From contig NZ_JAIGNT010000010.1 in assembly GCF_019711635.1 (NCBI RefSeq), positions 32,400 to 96,399 of the forward strand: a stretch of DNA of 64,000 bases, given 5' to 3'. Source of the stretch: Qipengyuania huizhouensis. Lineage in GTDB: Bacteria; Pseudomonadota; Alphaproteobacteria; Sphingomonadales; Sphingomonadaceae. The translations under genes were made by a program, and so were the position numbers. The notes beneath the pieces are model-generated. The model was not told the DNA's origin. It saw nothing but the letters and a program-made list of their open reading frames with translations, and did not search any database. Positions 55,971-64,000 of this stretch are shown piece by piece (the stretch's first letter is position 1; the number at the start of each line of letters is the position of its first letter).

Positions 55971-57560
55971 TCAAGCGGCTTCGGGAGCCGCATCCCGCAC
56001 GCCCTGGTCGACATGCGCAGCGAAGGGTTCGAAATTGTCGACGAACAGCTGCACCAGCTTGTGTGCGGTGCGGTCGTATTCGTCCTTGTCCGCCCAGGTC
56101 GCGCGCGGATCGAGAATCTCGCTGTCCACGCCGGGAACGCTGATTGGAACTTCGAAGCCGAAGTTCGGGTCCTTGCGGAAGTCGGCGTCGTTCAGGCTAC
56201 CGTCGAGCGCAGCATTGAGCAGGGCGCGGGTGGCCTTGATCGGCATACGCTGGCCAACGCCATACTTGCCGCCAGTCCATCCGGTATTGACCAGCCAGCA
56301 CTGCACGCCGCCTTCGGCAATGCGCTTCTTGAGCAGGTTGCCATAAACGCTCGGGTGGCGCGGCATGAAAGGTGCGCCGAAGCAGGTGCTGAAGGTCGCT
56401 TCGGGCTCGGTCACGCCGATTTCTGTACCGGCGACCTTGGCGGTGTAGCCGGAAAGGAAGTGGTACATGGCCTGGTCGGGCGTAAGGCGTGCAATCGGGG
56501 GCAGCACACCGAAGGCATCGGCGGTCAGCATGATCACATTGCTGGGCGGCGGGCCCATGTTCTCTTCCGATGTGTTCGGTATCGAGGACAGCGGATAGGC
56601 GCCGCGCGTATTCTCGGCCAGACTGTTGTCGTCGAGGTCGATCTCGCCATTCTCGTCCATCACCACGTTTTCCAGCACGGTATTTTCCATGCGCGTGGTG
56701 GCGTAGATTTCCGGCTCGGCCTCGGGGTTGAGGCGGATCATCTTGGCATAGCAGCCGCCTTCGAAATTGAAGACCGCCGTGTCCGACCAGCCGTGTTCAT
56801 CATCGCCGATCAGCGTGCGACTGGCATCGGCGGAAAGCGTGGTCTTGCCAGTGCCGGACAGGCCGAAGAACACTGCGCTCTTGCCGTCGGGGCCGATATT
56901 GGCCGAACAGTGCATCGGCATCACGCCCTTGGGCGGAAGAAGGTAGTTGAGGATGCCGAAGACGCTCTTCTTCATTTCGCCGGCATATTTCGTGCCGCCG
57001 ATGAGGATGAGTTTTTCCTCCAGGTTGACCGCGATCACGGTTTCGCTGCGGCAGCCGTGACGCTCGGGATCGGCCTTGAAGCTTGGCAGGTCGATAATGG
57101 TATATTCGGGCACAAAGCCTTCCAGTTCCGCCGCGGTCGGGCGCACCAGCAGCGTACGGATGAACTGGTTGTGCCATGCAAGCTCGTTGATGACGCGCAC
57201 ATTGACGCGATATTCGGGCTGCGAGCCGCCGAAAAGATCCGCCACGAACAGCTCCGCCTTTTCGGCGACCGCTTTCATGAAGTCTTCCTTCAGCGCGGCG
57301 AAATGATCCGGCGTCATGGAAGCATTGTTGTCCCACCATACCGTGTCTTCGGTTTCAGCGTTGCGGACGATGAACTTGTCCTTCGCGCTGCGGCCGGTGT
57401 GCTTGCCGGTCTCCACGACCAGCGGCCCGTGCTTGGCGCGGCGGCCTTCGCCCCGTTCGAGCGCGGCGGCAGTCAATTCTTCCGACGTCAAGTTGGGGTG
57501 GATGGTCGCGGCAGTCTCGATGCCCTGCGCGGCAAGCGAGTGGGAAAGCTCGGTAGTCAC
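55971..57560 (-). CDS. pckA: Phosphoenolpyruvate carboxykinase (ATP)
   Basis: PckA makes PEP from oxaloacetate with ATP, the first step of gluconeogenesis. It is 529 residues. MHCSANIG, the P-loop GLSGTGKTT and the metal motif [10 protein letters not shown] are all present. The GTG at 57560 gives the usual length and follows GGAG; a longer ATG start would add 42 unconserved residues. It is divergent from chvI, a context seen across alphaproteobacteria, where ChvI and carbon status affect its expression. Confidence 0.96.
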   Translation of the reverse strand: MTTELSHSLAAQGIETAATIHPNLTSEELTAAALERGEGRRAKHGPLVVETGKHTGRSAKDKFIVRNAETEDTVWWDNNASMTPDHFAALKEDFMKAVAEKAELFVADLFGGSQPEYRVNVRVINELAWHNQFIRTLLVRPTAAELEGFVPEYTIIDLPSFKADPERHGCRSETVIAVNLEEKLILIGGTKYAGEMKKSVFGILNYLLPPKGVMPMHCSANIGPDGKSAVFFGLSGTGKTTLSADASRTLIGDDEHGWSDTAVFNFEGGCYAKMIRLNPEAEPEIYATTRMENTVLENVVMDENGEIDLDDNSLAENTRGAYPLSSIPNTSEENMGPPPSNVIMLTADAFGVLPPIARLTPDQAMYHFLSGYTAKVAGTEIGVTEPEATFSTCFGAPFMPRHPSVYGNLLKKRIAEGGVQCWLVNTGWTGGKYGVGQRMPIKATRALLNAALDGSLNDADFRKDPNFGFEVPISVPGVDSEILDPRATWADKDEYDRTAHKLVQLFVDNFEPFAAHVDQGVRDAAPEAA

Positions 57561-57743
57561 TGAAATCTCCAGCGCAAATGAAGCGGGTTCGGTCTCGGGA
57601 ATCGCCGCGCATACGAATGCGCGCCCTTCGCCGTCGCCAATAGTCCCAGCTTGCAGCAAGGTCAAATGTACGGCGATGGAATCCACTTTCCATACGCCTG
57701 TTCGCGTTGTCTTGCCCGAAGAACTGCGTTAACCGCCTGGCTT

Positions 57744-58493
57744 ATGGAAAGTGAAGCCGGACAGGGCGCTACGCCGCAGGAAGACGATCGCACGGTCATC
57801 GCACTGGTCGACGACGACCGCAATATCCTTACCACCGTATCGATTGCGCTGCAGGCGGAAGGCTACGCCACACGTGTCTATTCCGACGGTGAAGCCGCAC
57901 TTTCCGCCCTGCTGGGCAATCCGCCCGATCTTGCCATCTTCGATATCAAGATGCCCAAGATGGACGGGATGGAACTGCTTCGCCGCCTTCGCGAACATTC
58001 GCCTCTCCCGGTCATCTTTTTGACCAGCAAGGATGACGAGCAGGACGAGGAAGCGGGCCTGCAGATGGGCGCGGACGACTACATCGCAAAGCCTTTCAGC
58101 CTGCGCCTGCTACTGGCCCGGATTCGCGCCATTCTGCGCCGGAGCGACGCGCGGCGACCTATGCCGATCGAACCGGGCGAGAAGCCCGCCGAGGTTATCG
58201 AGCGCGGCCGGCTCCGCATGGACCCGGCACGTCACCATGTGACCTGGGATGACAGGCCGGTCTCACTCACCGTGACCGAGTTCCTCCTGCTGGAAGCGCT
58301 GGCCCAGCATCCGGGCGTCATCAAGAGCCGTAACCAGTTGATGGACGCCGCCTATCCGGACGACGTCTTCGTCGACGACCGTACGGTGGACAGTCACATC
58401 AAGCGGATGCGCCGCAAGTTCCGGAGTGTCGATGGCGAGTTTTCCGCAATCGAAACGCTCTATGGCGCGGGTTACAGCTTCAGCGATGGCTAA
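57744..58493 (+). CDS. chvI: Two-component response regulator ChvI
   Basis: An OmpR-type regulator (249 residues). The receiver starts [20 protein letters not shown], the ChvI signature, with phosphoacceptor Asp in [13 protein letters not shown] and Lys in YIAKPFS. The C-terminal winged helix ends in LYGAGYSF. It is the first gene of chvI-chvG-hprK-rapZ-EIIA-HPr. In relatives ChvI senses envelope, acid or host cues through ChvG. The ATG at 57744 is chosen over an in-frame TTG at 57651. Confidence 0.93.
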   Translation: MESEAGQGATPQEDDRTVIALVDDDRNILTTVSIALQAEGYATRVYSDGEAALSALLGNPPDLAIFDIKMPKMDGMELLRRLREHSPLPVIFLTSKDDEQDEEAGLQMGADDYIAKPFSLRLLLARIRAILRRSDARRPMPIEPGEKPAEVIERGRLRMDPARHHVTWDDRPVSLTVTEFLLLEALAQHPGVIKSRNQLMDAAYPDDVFVDDRTVDSHIKRMRRKFRSVDGEFSAIETLYGAGYSFSDG

Positions 58494-60054
58494 AGCGAAG
58501 AGCGTCCTCCGGGGCGATCCGCGGCTTGAAAAGCTGCGCTGGTCAGGGCGGCTGTCGCTCACCAGCCGTATCCTCTTCGTCAACGTGCTACCGCTCGTGC
58601 TCTTGGGCGGCGGAGTTCTTTACCTCGACAGCTATCGCAAGCAATTGCTCGACGAACGGTTCAAGCTCGCGCTGGTCGAAGCGCAGATTACCGCTGAAGC
58701 CCTGGCAGGCGCCACGCCGCAGCGGCAGGAAGCCCTGCTGATCCAGATCGGCAAGGAGCAGCGGCTGCGAATTCGGGTCTATGGCCCCGCAGGTAATCTG
58801 GAATCCGACAGCTTCCAGCTCGCCCCTCCCAGTTTCGACCTGCCCGAGCCCTCCGAAGTCGACCAGACCGATTTTGCACTCCGGACCGATCGCTGGTTCG
58901 ACCGCGTGGTTGGCGCGCCCGCACTGCCCGACTATCGCCAGCCTGAGATGGACAGTGTCGATGCCTGGCCCGAATTGGTGCGCGCACGCGAGGAAAGCCT
59001 CACCCAGATCGTGCTCCGCGACGCGCCCGACGGAACCCATGTCATCAATGCCGCTGCGCCGGTCGGTCTCGACGGCGATACGCTGCTGATCACGCGCAAT
59101 CCGGTCGATATCACGCAATCGGTACGCGAGGCGCGCACGACTGTTGCAATGGTCGTGCTTCTGTTCCTGCTGGTTTCTACCCTGCTCAGCTTCTTCCTCG
59201 CGCAGACCATCGTGCGCCCGCTTCGCGAACTGGTTCAAGCGGCCGTGCGCGTGCGCCAGGGGCGCGACCGGCAGGTCGAGGTCCCCCGGCTGCCCGACCG
59301 GCGCGACGAGATCGGCATGCTGGCACGCGCAGTCTCCGATATGACCGCCGCCTTGCGCCACCGGATCGATGCGGTCGAAAGCTTCGCCGCGGATGTGGCA
59401 CACGAAATCAAGAACCCCCTGGCATCGCTGCGCAGCGCGACCGAATCGCTGGCCAAAGTGGACGATCCCGAACTGCGCGCTCAACTGCTCGATATCGCCA
59501 CGCACGATGTACGCCGAATCGACCGGCTGGTTACCGAAATTTCCGACGCCAGCCGCATCGACGCTGAAATGTCGCGGACCGAATTCGAACGGGTCGATAT
59601 GGCTGAATTGCTGCAAAACACCGTCGCCAGCCGCGAGGAACGCGGGGAAAACGAAGGTCGCAAGATTACCATCACCACCAAGGGAGAGGCCCATGTCGTG
59701 TCCGGTGTCGGCATCCGCCTGGAGCGGATCATCGAGAACCTGCTCGACAATGCGGTGTCCTTTTCCCCGGCAGGTGGCACTATTGACGCGCAGCTCGTCC
59801 GGCGCGAAGGGCGATGCGTCCTGACGATTTGCGACGAAGGTCCGGGTATACCGGAGGAAAAGCGAGAGAAAGTGTTCCACCGTTTCCACTCCGACCGCCC
59901 CGAGGGGGAGGATTTCGGCAACCATTCCGGCCTCGGACTGGCAATCGGCCGTACAATCGCCGATGCGCATGAAGGCACGCTTCACGTCGAAGGTCGCCCC
60001 GACGGACGGAGCGGAGCCTGTTTCGTGCTCGATTTACCGGCGGCTCCTCGATGA
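58486..60054 (+). CDS. chvG: Sensor histidine kinase ChvG
   Basis: A 522-residue membrane sensor kinase. A first helix (about 30-50), a periplasmic sensor region, a second helix near 215, a HAMP linker, then the His in [13 protein letters not shown] and the ATPase with [17 protein letters not shown] and HSGLGLAIG. The ATG at 58486 overlaps the chvI stop by 8 nt. Its own stop overlaps the hprK start. Confidence 0.92.
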   Translation: MAKAKSVLRGDPRLEKLRWSGRLSLTSRILFVNVLPLVLLGGGVLYLDSYRKQLLDERFKLALVEAQITAEALAGATPQRQEALLIQIGKEQRLRIRVYGPAGNLESDSFQLAPPSFDLPEPSEVDQTDFALRTDRWFDRVVGAPALPDYRQPEMDSVDAWPELVRAREESLTQIVLRDAPDGTHVINAAAPVGLDGDTLLITRNPVDITQSVREARTTVAMVVLLFLLVSTLLSFFLAQTIVRPLRELVQAAVRVRQGRDRQVEVPRLPDRRDEIGMLARAVSDMTAALRHRIDAVESFAADVAHEIKNPLASLRSATESLAKVDDPELRAQLLDIATHDVRRIDRLVTEISDASRIDAEMSRTEFERVDMAELLQNTVASREERGENEGRKITITTKGEAHVVSGVGIRLERIIENLLDNAVSFSPAGGTIDAQLVRREGRCVLTICDEGPGIPEEKREKVFHRFHSDRPEGEDFGNHSGLGLAIGRTIADAHEGTLHVEGRPDGRSGACFVLDLPAAPR

Positions 60055-60509
60055 AGACCAGGCTGCCCAATGTCACGGCGGTTGCCATCGACGGACGCGC
60101 GCTGCTGATCGCCGGTGAGTCCGGCGCGGGGAAATCCTCGCTGGCTCTCGCGCTTATCGACCGCGGCGCAACGCTGATCGGCGACGACGGTCTGATCATC
60201 GACGAGGTGGACGGCCATCCGCTGGCCTGCCCGCCCAAGACTACGCGCGGCCTGCTGGAGGTGCGTAATGTGGGCCTCGTCGAACTACCGACCTGCGAGG
60301 CTCCGATCTCGTTGGTACTCCAGCTGACCACCCTTGCGCCGCGCTATCCGATGGAACTCGCCAGGACGACGCTGGGCGGTGTCGGTGTACCCGTCCTCCT
60401 GTTCCGCCCCGGGGATGCAACGCAGGCGCTGCGCGCGGAATTCGCGCTCGGCAAACACGGTATGGCCGTCCCGCATGGCGAACACGGCGACCGAGAAGGG
60501 GCACAGTGA
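60051..60509 (+). CDS. hprK: HPr kinase/phosphorylase, short alphaproteobacterial form
   Basis: A 152-residue protein with only the kinase domain: Walker A GESGAGKSS, DDGLIIDEVDG, and the capping ARTTLGG segment. The N-terminal domain found in Firmicutes is absent, as usual in alphaproteobacteria. It phosphorylates HPr at a serine. It starts by ATGA overlap with chvG and ends by GTGA overlap with rapZ. Confidence 0.93.
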   Translation: MKTRLPNVTAVAIDGRALLIAGESGAGKSSLALALIDRGATLIGDDGLIIDEVDGHPLACPPKTTRGLLEVRNVGLVELPTCEAPISLVLQLTTLAPRYPMELARTTLGGVGVPVLLFRPGDATQALRAEFALGKHGMAVPHGEHGDREGAQ

Positions 60510-61402
60510 CCGAATCGCCATCAATCCAGCGCATCCTGCTGGTCACCGGAATGGCGGGAGCAGGCAAGACCACCGCGCTGCATGCGCTGGAAGATCTCGG
60601 CTGGGAAGCGATCGACAATTTCCCGGTTCGCCTGCTCTCCAGTCTCGTCGATGCCGAAACGGAGCAGCAATCCCCCATTGCCATCGGATTCGATTCTCGT
60701 ACCCGTGGTTTCGTACCGGCGGAAATCATCGACCAATGCCAGGCCCTTGGTGCCCGAAGCGACGTGGAACTCACCACTCTGTTTATCGACTGCTCCGACA
60801 AAGAGCTGGAACGTCGTTATAACGAAACCCGCCGTCCGCACCCAATGGCACGAGAGCGGACCGTGGCGGGAGGCATCAGGGCTGAACGCGAATTGCTGGA
60901 GCCGCTGCGCAACTGGGCAGAATTGCTGATCGATACCGGCGATTTTGCTCCCAATCAGTTGCAACAGGTGCTGCGGGAGCGGTTTTCGACGGGTGGAGCC
61001 GGGAACATGACGGTGACTGTTTCCAGCTTCGGCTTTGCCCGCGGAATGCCGCCGCTGGCAGACCTGTTGTTCGACATGAGGTTTCTCGACAACCCGCACT
61101 GGGTGCCCGAATTGCGAGAGCTTACCGGACTCGATCCTGCCGTCGCCGCTCACATCGAGAAGGATCCCGGTTTCGCCCCCGCCTTTTCACAGATTTCGCG
61201 GACCCTGCTCGATCTGCTGCCCCGCTACGCAGCGCAGGATCGCGGCTATCTCAACATTGCCTTCGGGTGTACCGGGGGGAGACACCGTTCGGTTTACAGT
61301 GCGGAACGGGCAGCCCAGGTCTTGCGCGGGGCTGGATTTTCGCCCACGGTCATACATCGGAACTTGAGAAACCGGCCCGCCGATCCGCTCGAGCGCAGCT
61401 GA
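60506..61402 (+). CDS. rapZ: RNase adapter protein RapZ
   Basis: A 298-residue P-loop protein; in enterobacteria RapZ targets GlmZ/GlmS control by binding RNase E, and relatives bind nucleotides. The P-loop is VTGMAGAGKTT and the C terminus has FGCTGGRHRSVY. A GTG at 60506 overlaps the hprK stop. Its link to glmS control here is unproven, as no GlmZ-like RNA is seen. Confidence 0.9.
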   Translation: MTESPSIQRILLVTGMAGAGKTTALHALEDLGWEAIDNFPVRLLSSLVDAETEQQSPIAIGFDSRTRGFVPAEIIDQCQALGARSDVELTTLFIDCSDKELERRYNETRRPHPMARERTVAGGIRAERELLEPLRNWAELLIDTGDFAPNQLQQVLRERFSTGGAGNMTVTVSSFGFARGMPPLADLLFDMRFLDNPHWVPELRELTGLDPAVAAHIEKDPGFAPAFSQISRTLLDLLPRYAAQDRGYLNIAFGCTGGRHRSVYSAERAAQVLRGAGFSPTVIHRNLRNRPADPLERS

Positions 61403-61474
61403 GATTCGCAAACCAAGCGATGGTTGATTAAAGAGCCTGAAACCTTCGGAACGCGCAACGGACGCACTTCACGC

Positions 61475-61900
61475 ATGATCGGAATGATCCTCGTCACCCA
61501 TGGCAGACTGGCCGAACACTTCATCGACGCGATGGAGCATGTCGTCGGCAGCCAGGAAAGTGTGGCCACCATCTGCATCGGTCCCAATGACGATATGGAA
61601 CAGCGGCGCAAGGATATCGCGGATGCGATCTCCACTGTCGACACGGGCGACGGTGCCATCATCCTCACCGACCTGTTCGGGGGCACGCCCTCGAACCTCG
61701 CGATTTCACTACTCGATGCCGGACGGATCGAAGTCATCGCCGGGATCAACCTGCCGATGCTCATCCGCCTGGCCGGAGCGCGCAAGAGCATGAACGTGGT
61801 CGATGCCGTCCATGCCGCGCAAACCGCAGGACGCAACTACATAACCGTCGCCAGCGAATTCCTGGGGCAGGACCTCGACAGCGCGCGGAAGGCAAGTTGA
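61475..61900 (+). CDS. PTS system EIIA component, mannose-type
   Basis: A 141-residue EIIA of the mannose family. The phosphorylated His is in MIGMILVTHGRLAEHF. DLFGGTPSNLA is the second family motif. No EIIB/IIC genes are near, as in the regulatory PTS of alphaproteobacteria. The ATG at 61475 begins the conserved fold. The stop overlaps the HPr start (TTGA). Confidence 0.9.
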   Translation: MIGMILVTHGRLAEHFIDAMEHVVGSQESVATICIGPNDDMEQRRKDIADAISTVDTGDGAIILTDLFGGTPSNLAISLLDAGRIEVIAGINLPMLIRLAGARKSMNVVDAVHAAQTAGRNYITVASEFLGQDLDSARKAS

Positions 61901-62175
61901 GCGAAGCGCGCAAACAGGTCGAAGTGGTCAACCAGCGCGGGCTGCACGCCCGGGCAAGCGCCAAATTCGTGGGCGCGGTTGCCGAACTCCCCAACGGATG
62001 CAAGGTACGGGTGGCCAAAGGCGGCAACGAGGCCGCGGGCGGCTCGATCCTCGGGCTGATGATGCTGGGCGCAGCGAAAGGCGACACGATCGAGATCATC
62101 GTCGAGGGCGAAAATGCCGATGCGGTGATGGCCGAACTGTCCGCCATGGTCGAGGGCGGCTTCGGGGAGCCCTGA
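61897..62175 (+). CDS. ptsH: Phosphocarrier protein HPr
   Basis: A 92-residue phosphocarrier of the PTS. The phosphorylated His is in NQRGLHARASAKFV and the Ser that HprK modifies in GGSILGLMMLGA. A TTG at 61897 overlaps the EIIA stop, marking the start. EI and transport EII genes are not in view, so it probably acts in the regulatory branch. Confidence 0.93.
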   Translation: MSEARKQVEVVNQRGLHARASAKFVGAVAELPNGCKVRVAKGGNEAAGGSILGLMMLGAAKGDTIEIIVEGENADAVMAELSAMVEGGFGEP

Positions 62176-62176
62176 C

Positions 62177-62998
62177 ATGGCTGCACATCGCCGGATCATC
62201 ACCGGTTTTTCCAATCCATCGGTCAAGGCGCTGCGGGCGCTGCGCGAGAAGAAGCACCGCAAGCGTGAGGGCAAGTTTCTCGCCGAAGGGCTGCGACTGC
62301 TCACCGATGCGCGCGAATGCGGCCATGTGCCGGAGACACTGGTGCTCGCCGACCGTCGCGATCCGCATCCGTTGCTCACGGCGCTGGAAGCTTCGGTCGA
62401 GGCCAGCGGGGGCGAGGTGATCGAGACCTCGCCCGAGATCCTTTCCAAGATCACCGGCAAGGACAATCCGCAGGCTGTCGCAGGAGTATTCGCCGAATTC
62501 GATACCTCGCTCGGAAACCTGGACCGTTCGAGTGCCGACATCTGGCTGGTCGCGCAGGCACTGCGAGATCCCGGCAATCTCGGCACCATGCTGCGCACCG
62601 GCGATGCCATCGGTGCCGGCGGGCTGATCCTGATCGACGATTGTGCCGACCCCTTCAGTGTCGAGGCGGTGCGCGCCAGCATGGGCGCGGTCTTTACGCA
62701 GGGGATCGCCCAGGCGGAGTGGAGCGAATTCGAAGCCTGGTTGCGCGCAGGCGCCGAAGAGAATGGGGGCCAGCTCATCGCGGCGAGCCTGCGCGATGCA
62801 CAGCCCTATCGCGGCGCGCCCTATACCGCCCCCTGCTTCGTCATGGTCGGCAATGAAAGCCGCGGCCTGCCCGAAGAGTATGAAATGGCATGCGATCTGC
62901 GCGTCACCATGCCGATGAAGGGCCGGGCCGACAGCCTGAACGCAGCGGTCGCGGCGGCGGTTCTGGGTTATGAAGTGCTGGCAGCGCTCGACGGGTAG
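62177..62998 (+). CDS. TrmH/SpoU family RNA 2'-O-methyltransferase
   Basis: A 273-residue SPOUT-fold methyltransferase. A leader with RKREGKFLAEGLRLL (substrate-binding) precedes the SAM-binding knot: ALRDPGNLGTMLRTGDA, VMVNES-type VGNESRGLPEE and ADSLNAAVAAAVLGYE. The target, 23S rRNA or tRNA, is not clear. It follows HPr by one base and may be co-transcribed. Confidence 0.93.
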   Translation: MAAHRRIITGFSNPSVKALRALREKKHRKREGKFLAEGLRLLTDARECGHVPETLVLADRRDPHPLLTALEASVEASGGEVIETSPEILSKITGKDNPQAVAGVFAEFDTSLGNLDRSSADIWLVAQALRDPGNLGTMLRTGDAIGAGGLILIDDCADPFSVEAVRASMGAVFTQGIAQAEWSEFEAWLRAGAEENGGQLIAASLRDAQPYRGAPYTAPCFVMVGNESRGLPEEYEMACDLRVTMPMKGRADSLNAAVAAAVLGYEVLAALDG

Positions 62999-63051
62999 CG
63001 GCTGTAACCATCGGTGGACCGCTGACCGGGGTGAAAATAAAAACTTTCCCC

Positions 63052-63516
63052 TCACCGCCTGAGGCCCTGCAATTCGGGCCAGGAGCCGATCCTTCCGTGC
63101 CGCCGCAAAAGCCGGAGAAGCGCGGAATCGTCGGGTTTGCGGCGGATCCCGGCCATCCTCCCGCGATAGATCACCGGCTGGACGAGCCCGGTTTCCATCC
63201 GCCGGAACAGCTCCGCATTCGTAACCTTCCGTCCGTCCGGTTTCGGCTTCGGACAATGACCCGTTCCCGGCGGCGACAGCACCCGGTCCCAGGCATACGC
63301 GAAGCCCTGCGCCCCGTCACGCTTGCGCAGGCGATAGGCGCTCATGCGCGACATACCCACGCCGCGCGCTGCAGCAGCTACCGATCCGGTGACATAGAGC
63401 CCCGCTAGAAACTCGCATTGCCGCTCAACGCTCCACCCATCGCTGCGCGTGCGCAGCGGCACGGGGTTGAAGAACGGCGGGCGGCGGCGGCGGCGATGGG
63501 CGGGCGGTTTCGGCAT
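63052..63516 (-). CDS. HTH-like hypothetical protein, 154 residues
   Basis: A basic protein with a Trp-rich segment DGWSVERQCEFLAGLYVTGS followed by VAAAARGVGMSRMSAYRLRKR, a helix-turn-helix-like core. The N terminus is Pro/Arg-rich. The ATG at 63516 is used; an upstream TTG would add two residues. Similar proteins are common hypotheticals in sphingomonads. It converges on the methyltransferase. Confidence 0.72.
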   Translation of the reverse strand: MPKPPAHRRRRRPPFFNPVPLRTRSDGWSVERQCEFLAGLYVTGSVAAAARGVGMSRMSAYRLRKRDGAQGFAYAWDRVLSPPGTGHCPKPKPDGRKVTNAELFRRMETGLVQPVIYRGRMAGIRRKPDDSALLRLLRRHGRIGSWPELQGLRR

Positions 63517-63641
63517 CTGCAATGGCGGAGCAGAAACGCATCGTGTAGGAAAATCGTTTGTCCGGTTTGGGGTGGAAACCGGACATCGGAATTGCTCGTT
63601 ATGCGTGGAATCGAGGATCGCGAGAACTCGTCACCTTGAAG

Positions 63642-63944
63642 CTATCGAGAACGCATGATCTTTATAGCTAGCCGCCGAAGGGAGCGTAGGTGATTGGTGC
63701 GGAGGATATGCTCGGCCAGTCGTCGGTTTTTGTCTGTGCTAGGACTTCCTGGCGGAACTAAGGCCACTAGTCCCGGCCTACGTGGAACCATCTCAATCCC
63801 ATGCCTGCGGATGAAAGGAATAAGACCTCGCCGTTTCAGGTGCTGCTCAGAATAAATTGGCGGGAAGAAGTCAGTCGACCGTTTCCTAATCTCACGCCAG
63901 TTTAAGCGGGAGCCGCGAGGGAAACCATACAAAGGTCTAGGCAA
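63642..63944 (-). CDS. Possible hypothetical protein near the window edge
   Basis: An open frame of 100 residues from a TTG, rich in Arg and ending in basic residues. The region 63650-64000 appears more AT-rich than the rest. No motif is recognised; it may be a gene fragment or non-coding. The flanking bases to 64000 show nothing else. Confidence 0.3.
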   Translation of the reverse strand: MPRPLYGFPRGSRLNWREIRKRSTDFFPPIYSEQHLKRRGLIPFIRRHGIEMVPRRPGLVALVPPGSPSTDKNRRLAEHILRTNHLRSLRRLAIKIMRSR

Positions 63945-64000
63945 AATGTGATTTCCGGCAAGAAGTCATCAATAGTAGCTACTAAGATCCTCAAATATCC

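Noticed and set aside
56013..57563. A 516-codon + strand frame opposite pckA
   Set aside because: Antisense shadow of a clear PckA gene.

Overview
The window is a high-GC alphaproteobacterial chromosome segment. Gene content fits Sphingomonadales, most likely Erythrobacteraceae or a close relative: a ChvI/ChvG/short-HprK/RapZ/EIIA/HPr cluster, CcrM, the tiny aa3-oxidase subunit IV, split PntA, entericidins, an ABA4-like membrane protein and EcfG-type stress promoters. The taxonomic call is inference from content; no rRNA or tRNA gene was recognised. Nearly all of the window is ordinary core chromosome. Only the last ~500 bp looks accessory.

Layout. 1-7 kb: end of a Na+/H+ antiporter, purC, a lipid kinase, an M16 metalloprotease, purS-purQ. 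7-14 kb: a GGDEF-EAL protein, glmS, an EamA transporter, a cpaF ATPase with no other pilus genes. 14-19.5 kb: a stress-promoted pair of entericidin lipoproteins, a methyltransferase/acyl-CoA synthetase pair, an ABA4-like protein, an NAD(P)-binding protein, dgt. 19.5-25 kb: a secreted subtilase, a racemase, and a tightly overlapping cassette of beta-helix protein, diheme-like protein and hydrolase. 25-28 kb: proton-translocating transhydrogenase with a palindromic repeat read into the pntB 5' end. 28-34 kb: a degenerate NtrC-like regulator, an SDR, folP with a phased repeat array upstream, ccrM with a dense cell-cycle control region, rnhB. 34-42 kb: sugar dehydrogenase, GNAT, DUF1285, Nudix, CCA-adding enzyme, parC, a DJ-1/PfpI protein. 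42-45 kb: cold-shock-like protein, small unknowns and a HisKA_2 sensor kinase. 45-50 kb: ferredoxin, two cysteine desulfurases, a hydrolase, a TonB-type protein. 50-56 kb: DUF3597, DUF885, a frameshifted peptidase/TPR gene, glutaminyl cyclase, DUF937 proteins. 56-63 kb: pckA divergent from chvI-chvG-hprK-rapZ-EIIA-HPr, then an rRNA-type methyltransferase.

How the genes connect. Three exact EcfG-type promoters (GGAAC-N16/17-CGTT) precede the entericidins, a DJ-1/PfpI protein and a DUF3597 protein, suggesting a dispersed general-stress regulon; the orphan HisKA_2 kinase could feed it (inference). The ChvI/ChvG/HprK/PTS genes form one coupled operon facing pckA, consistent with envelope and carbon-status control. 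ccrM carries a DnaA box, a CtrA-like site and seven GANTC sites upstream, consistent with cell-cycle autoregulation.

The least explained signals are the helically phased GTCGGCTTG array upstream of folP, the in-frame palindrome in pntB, the cysteine desulfurase with no ordinary start codon, and several start regions buried in perfect inverted repeats.
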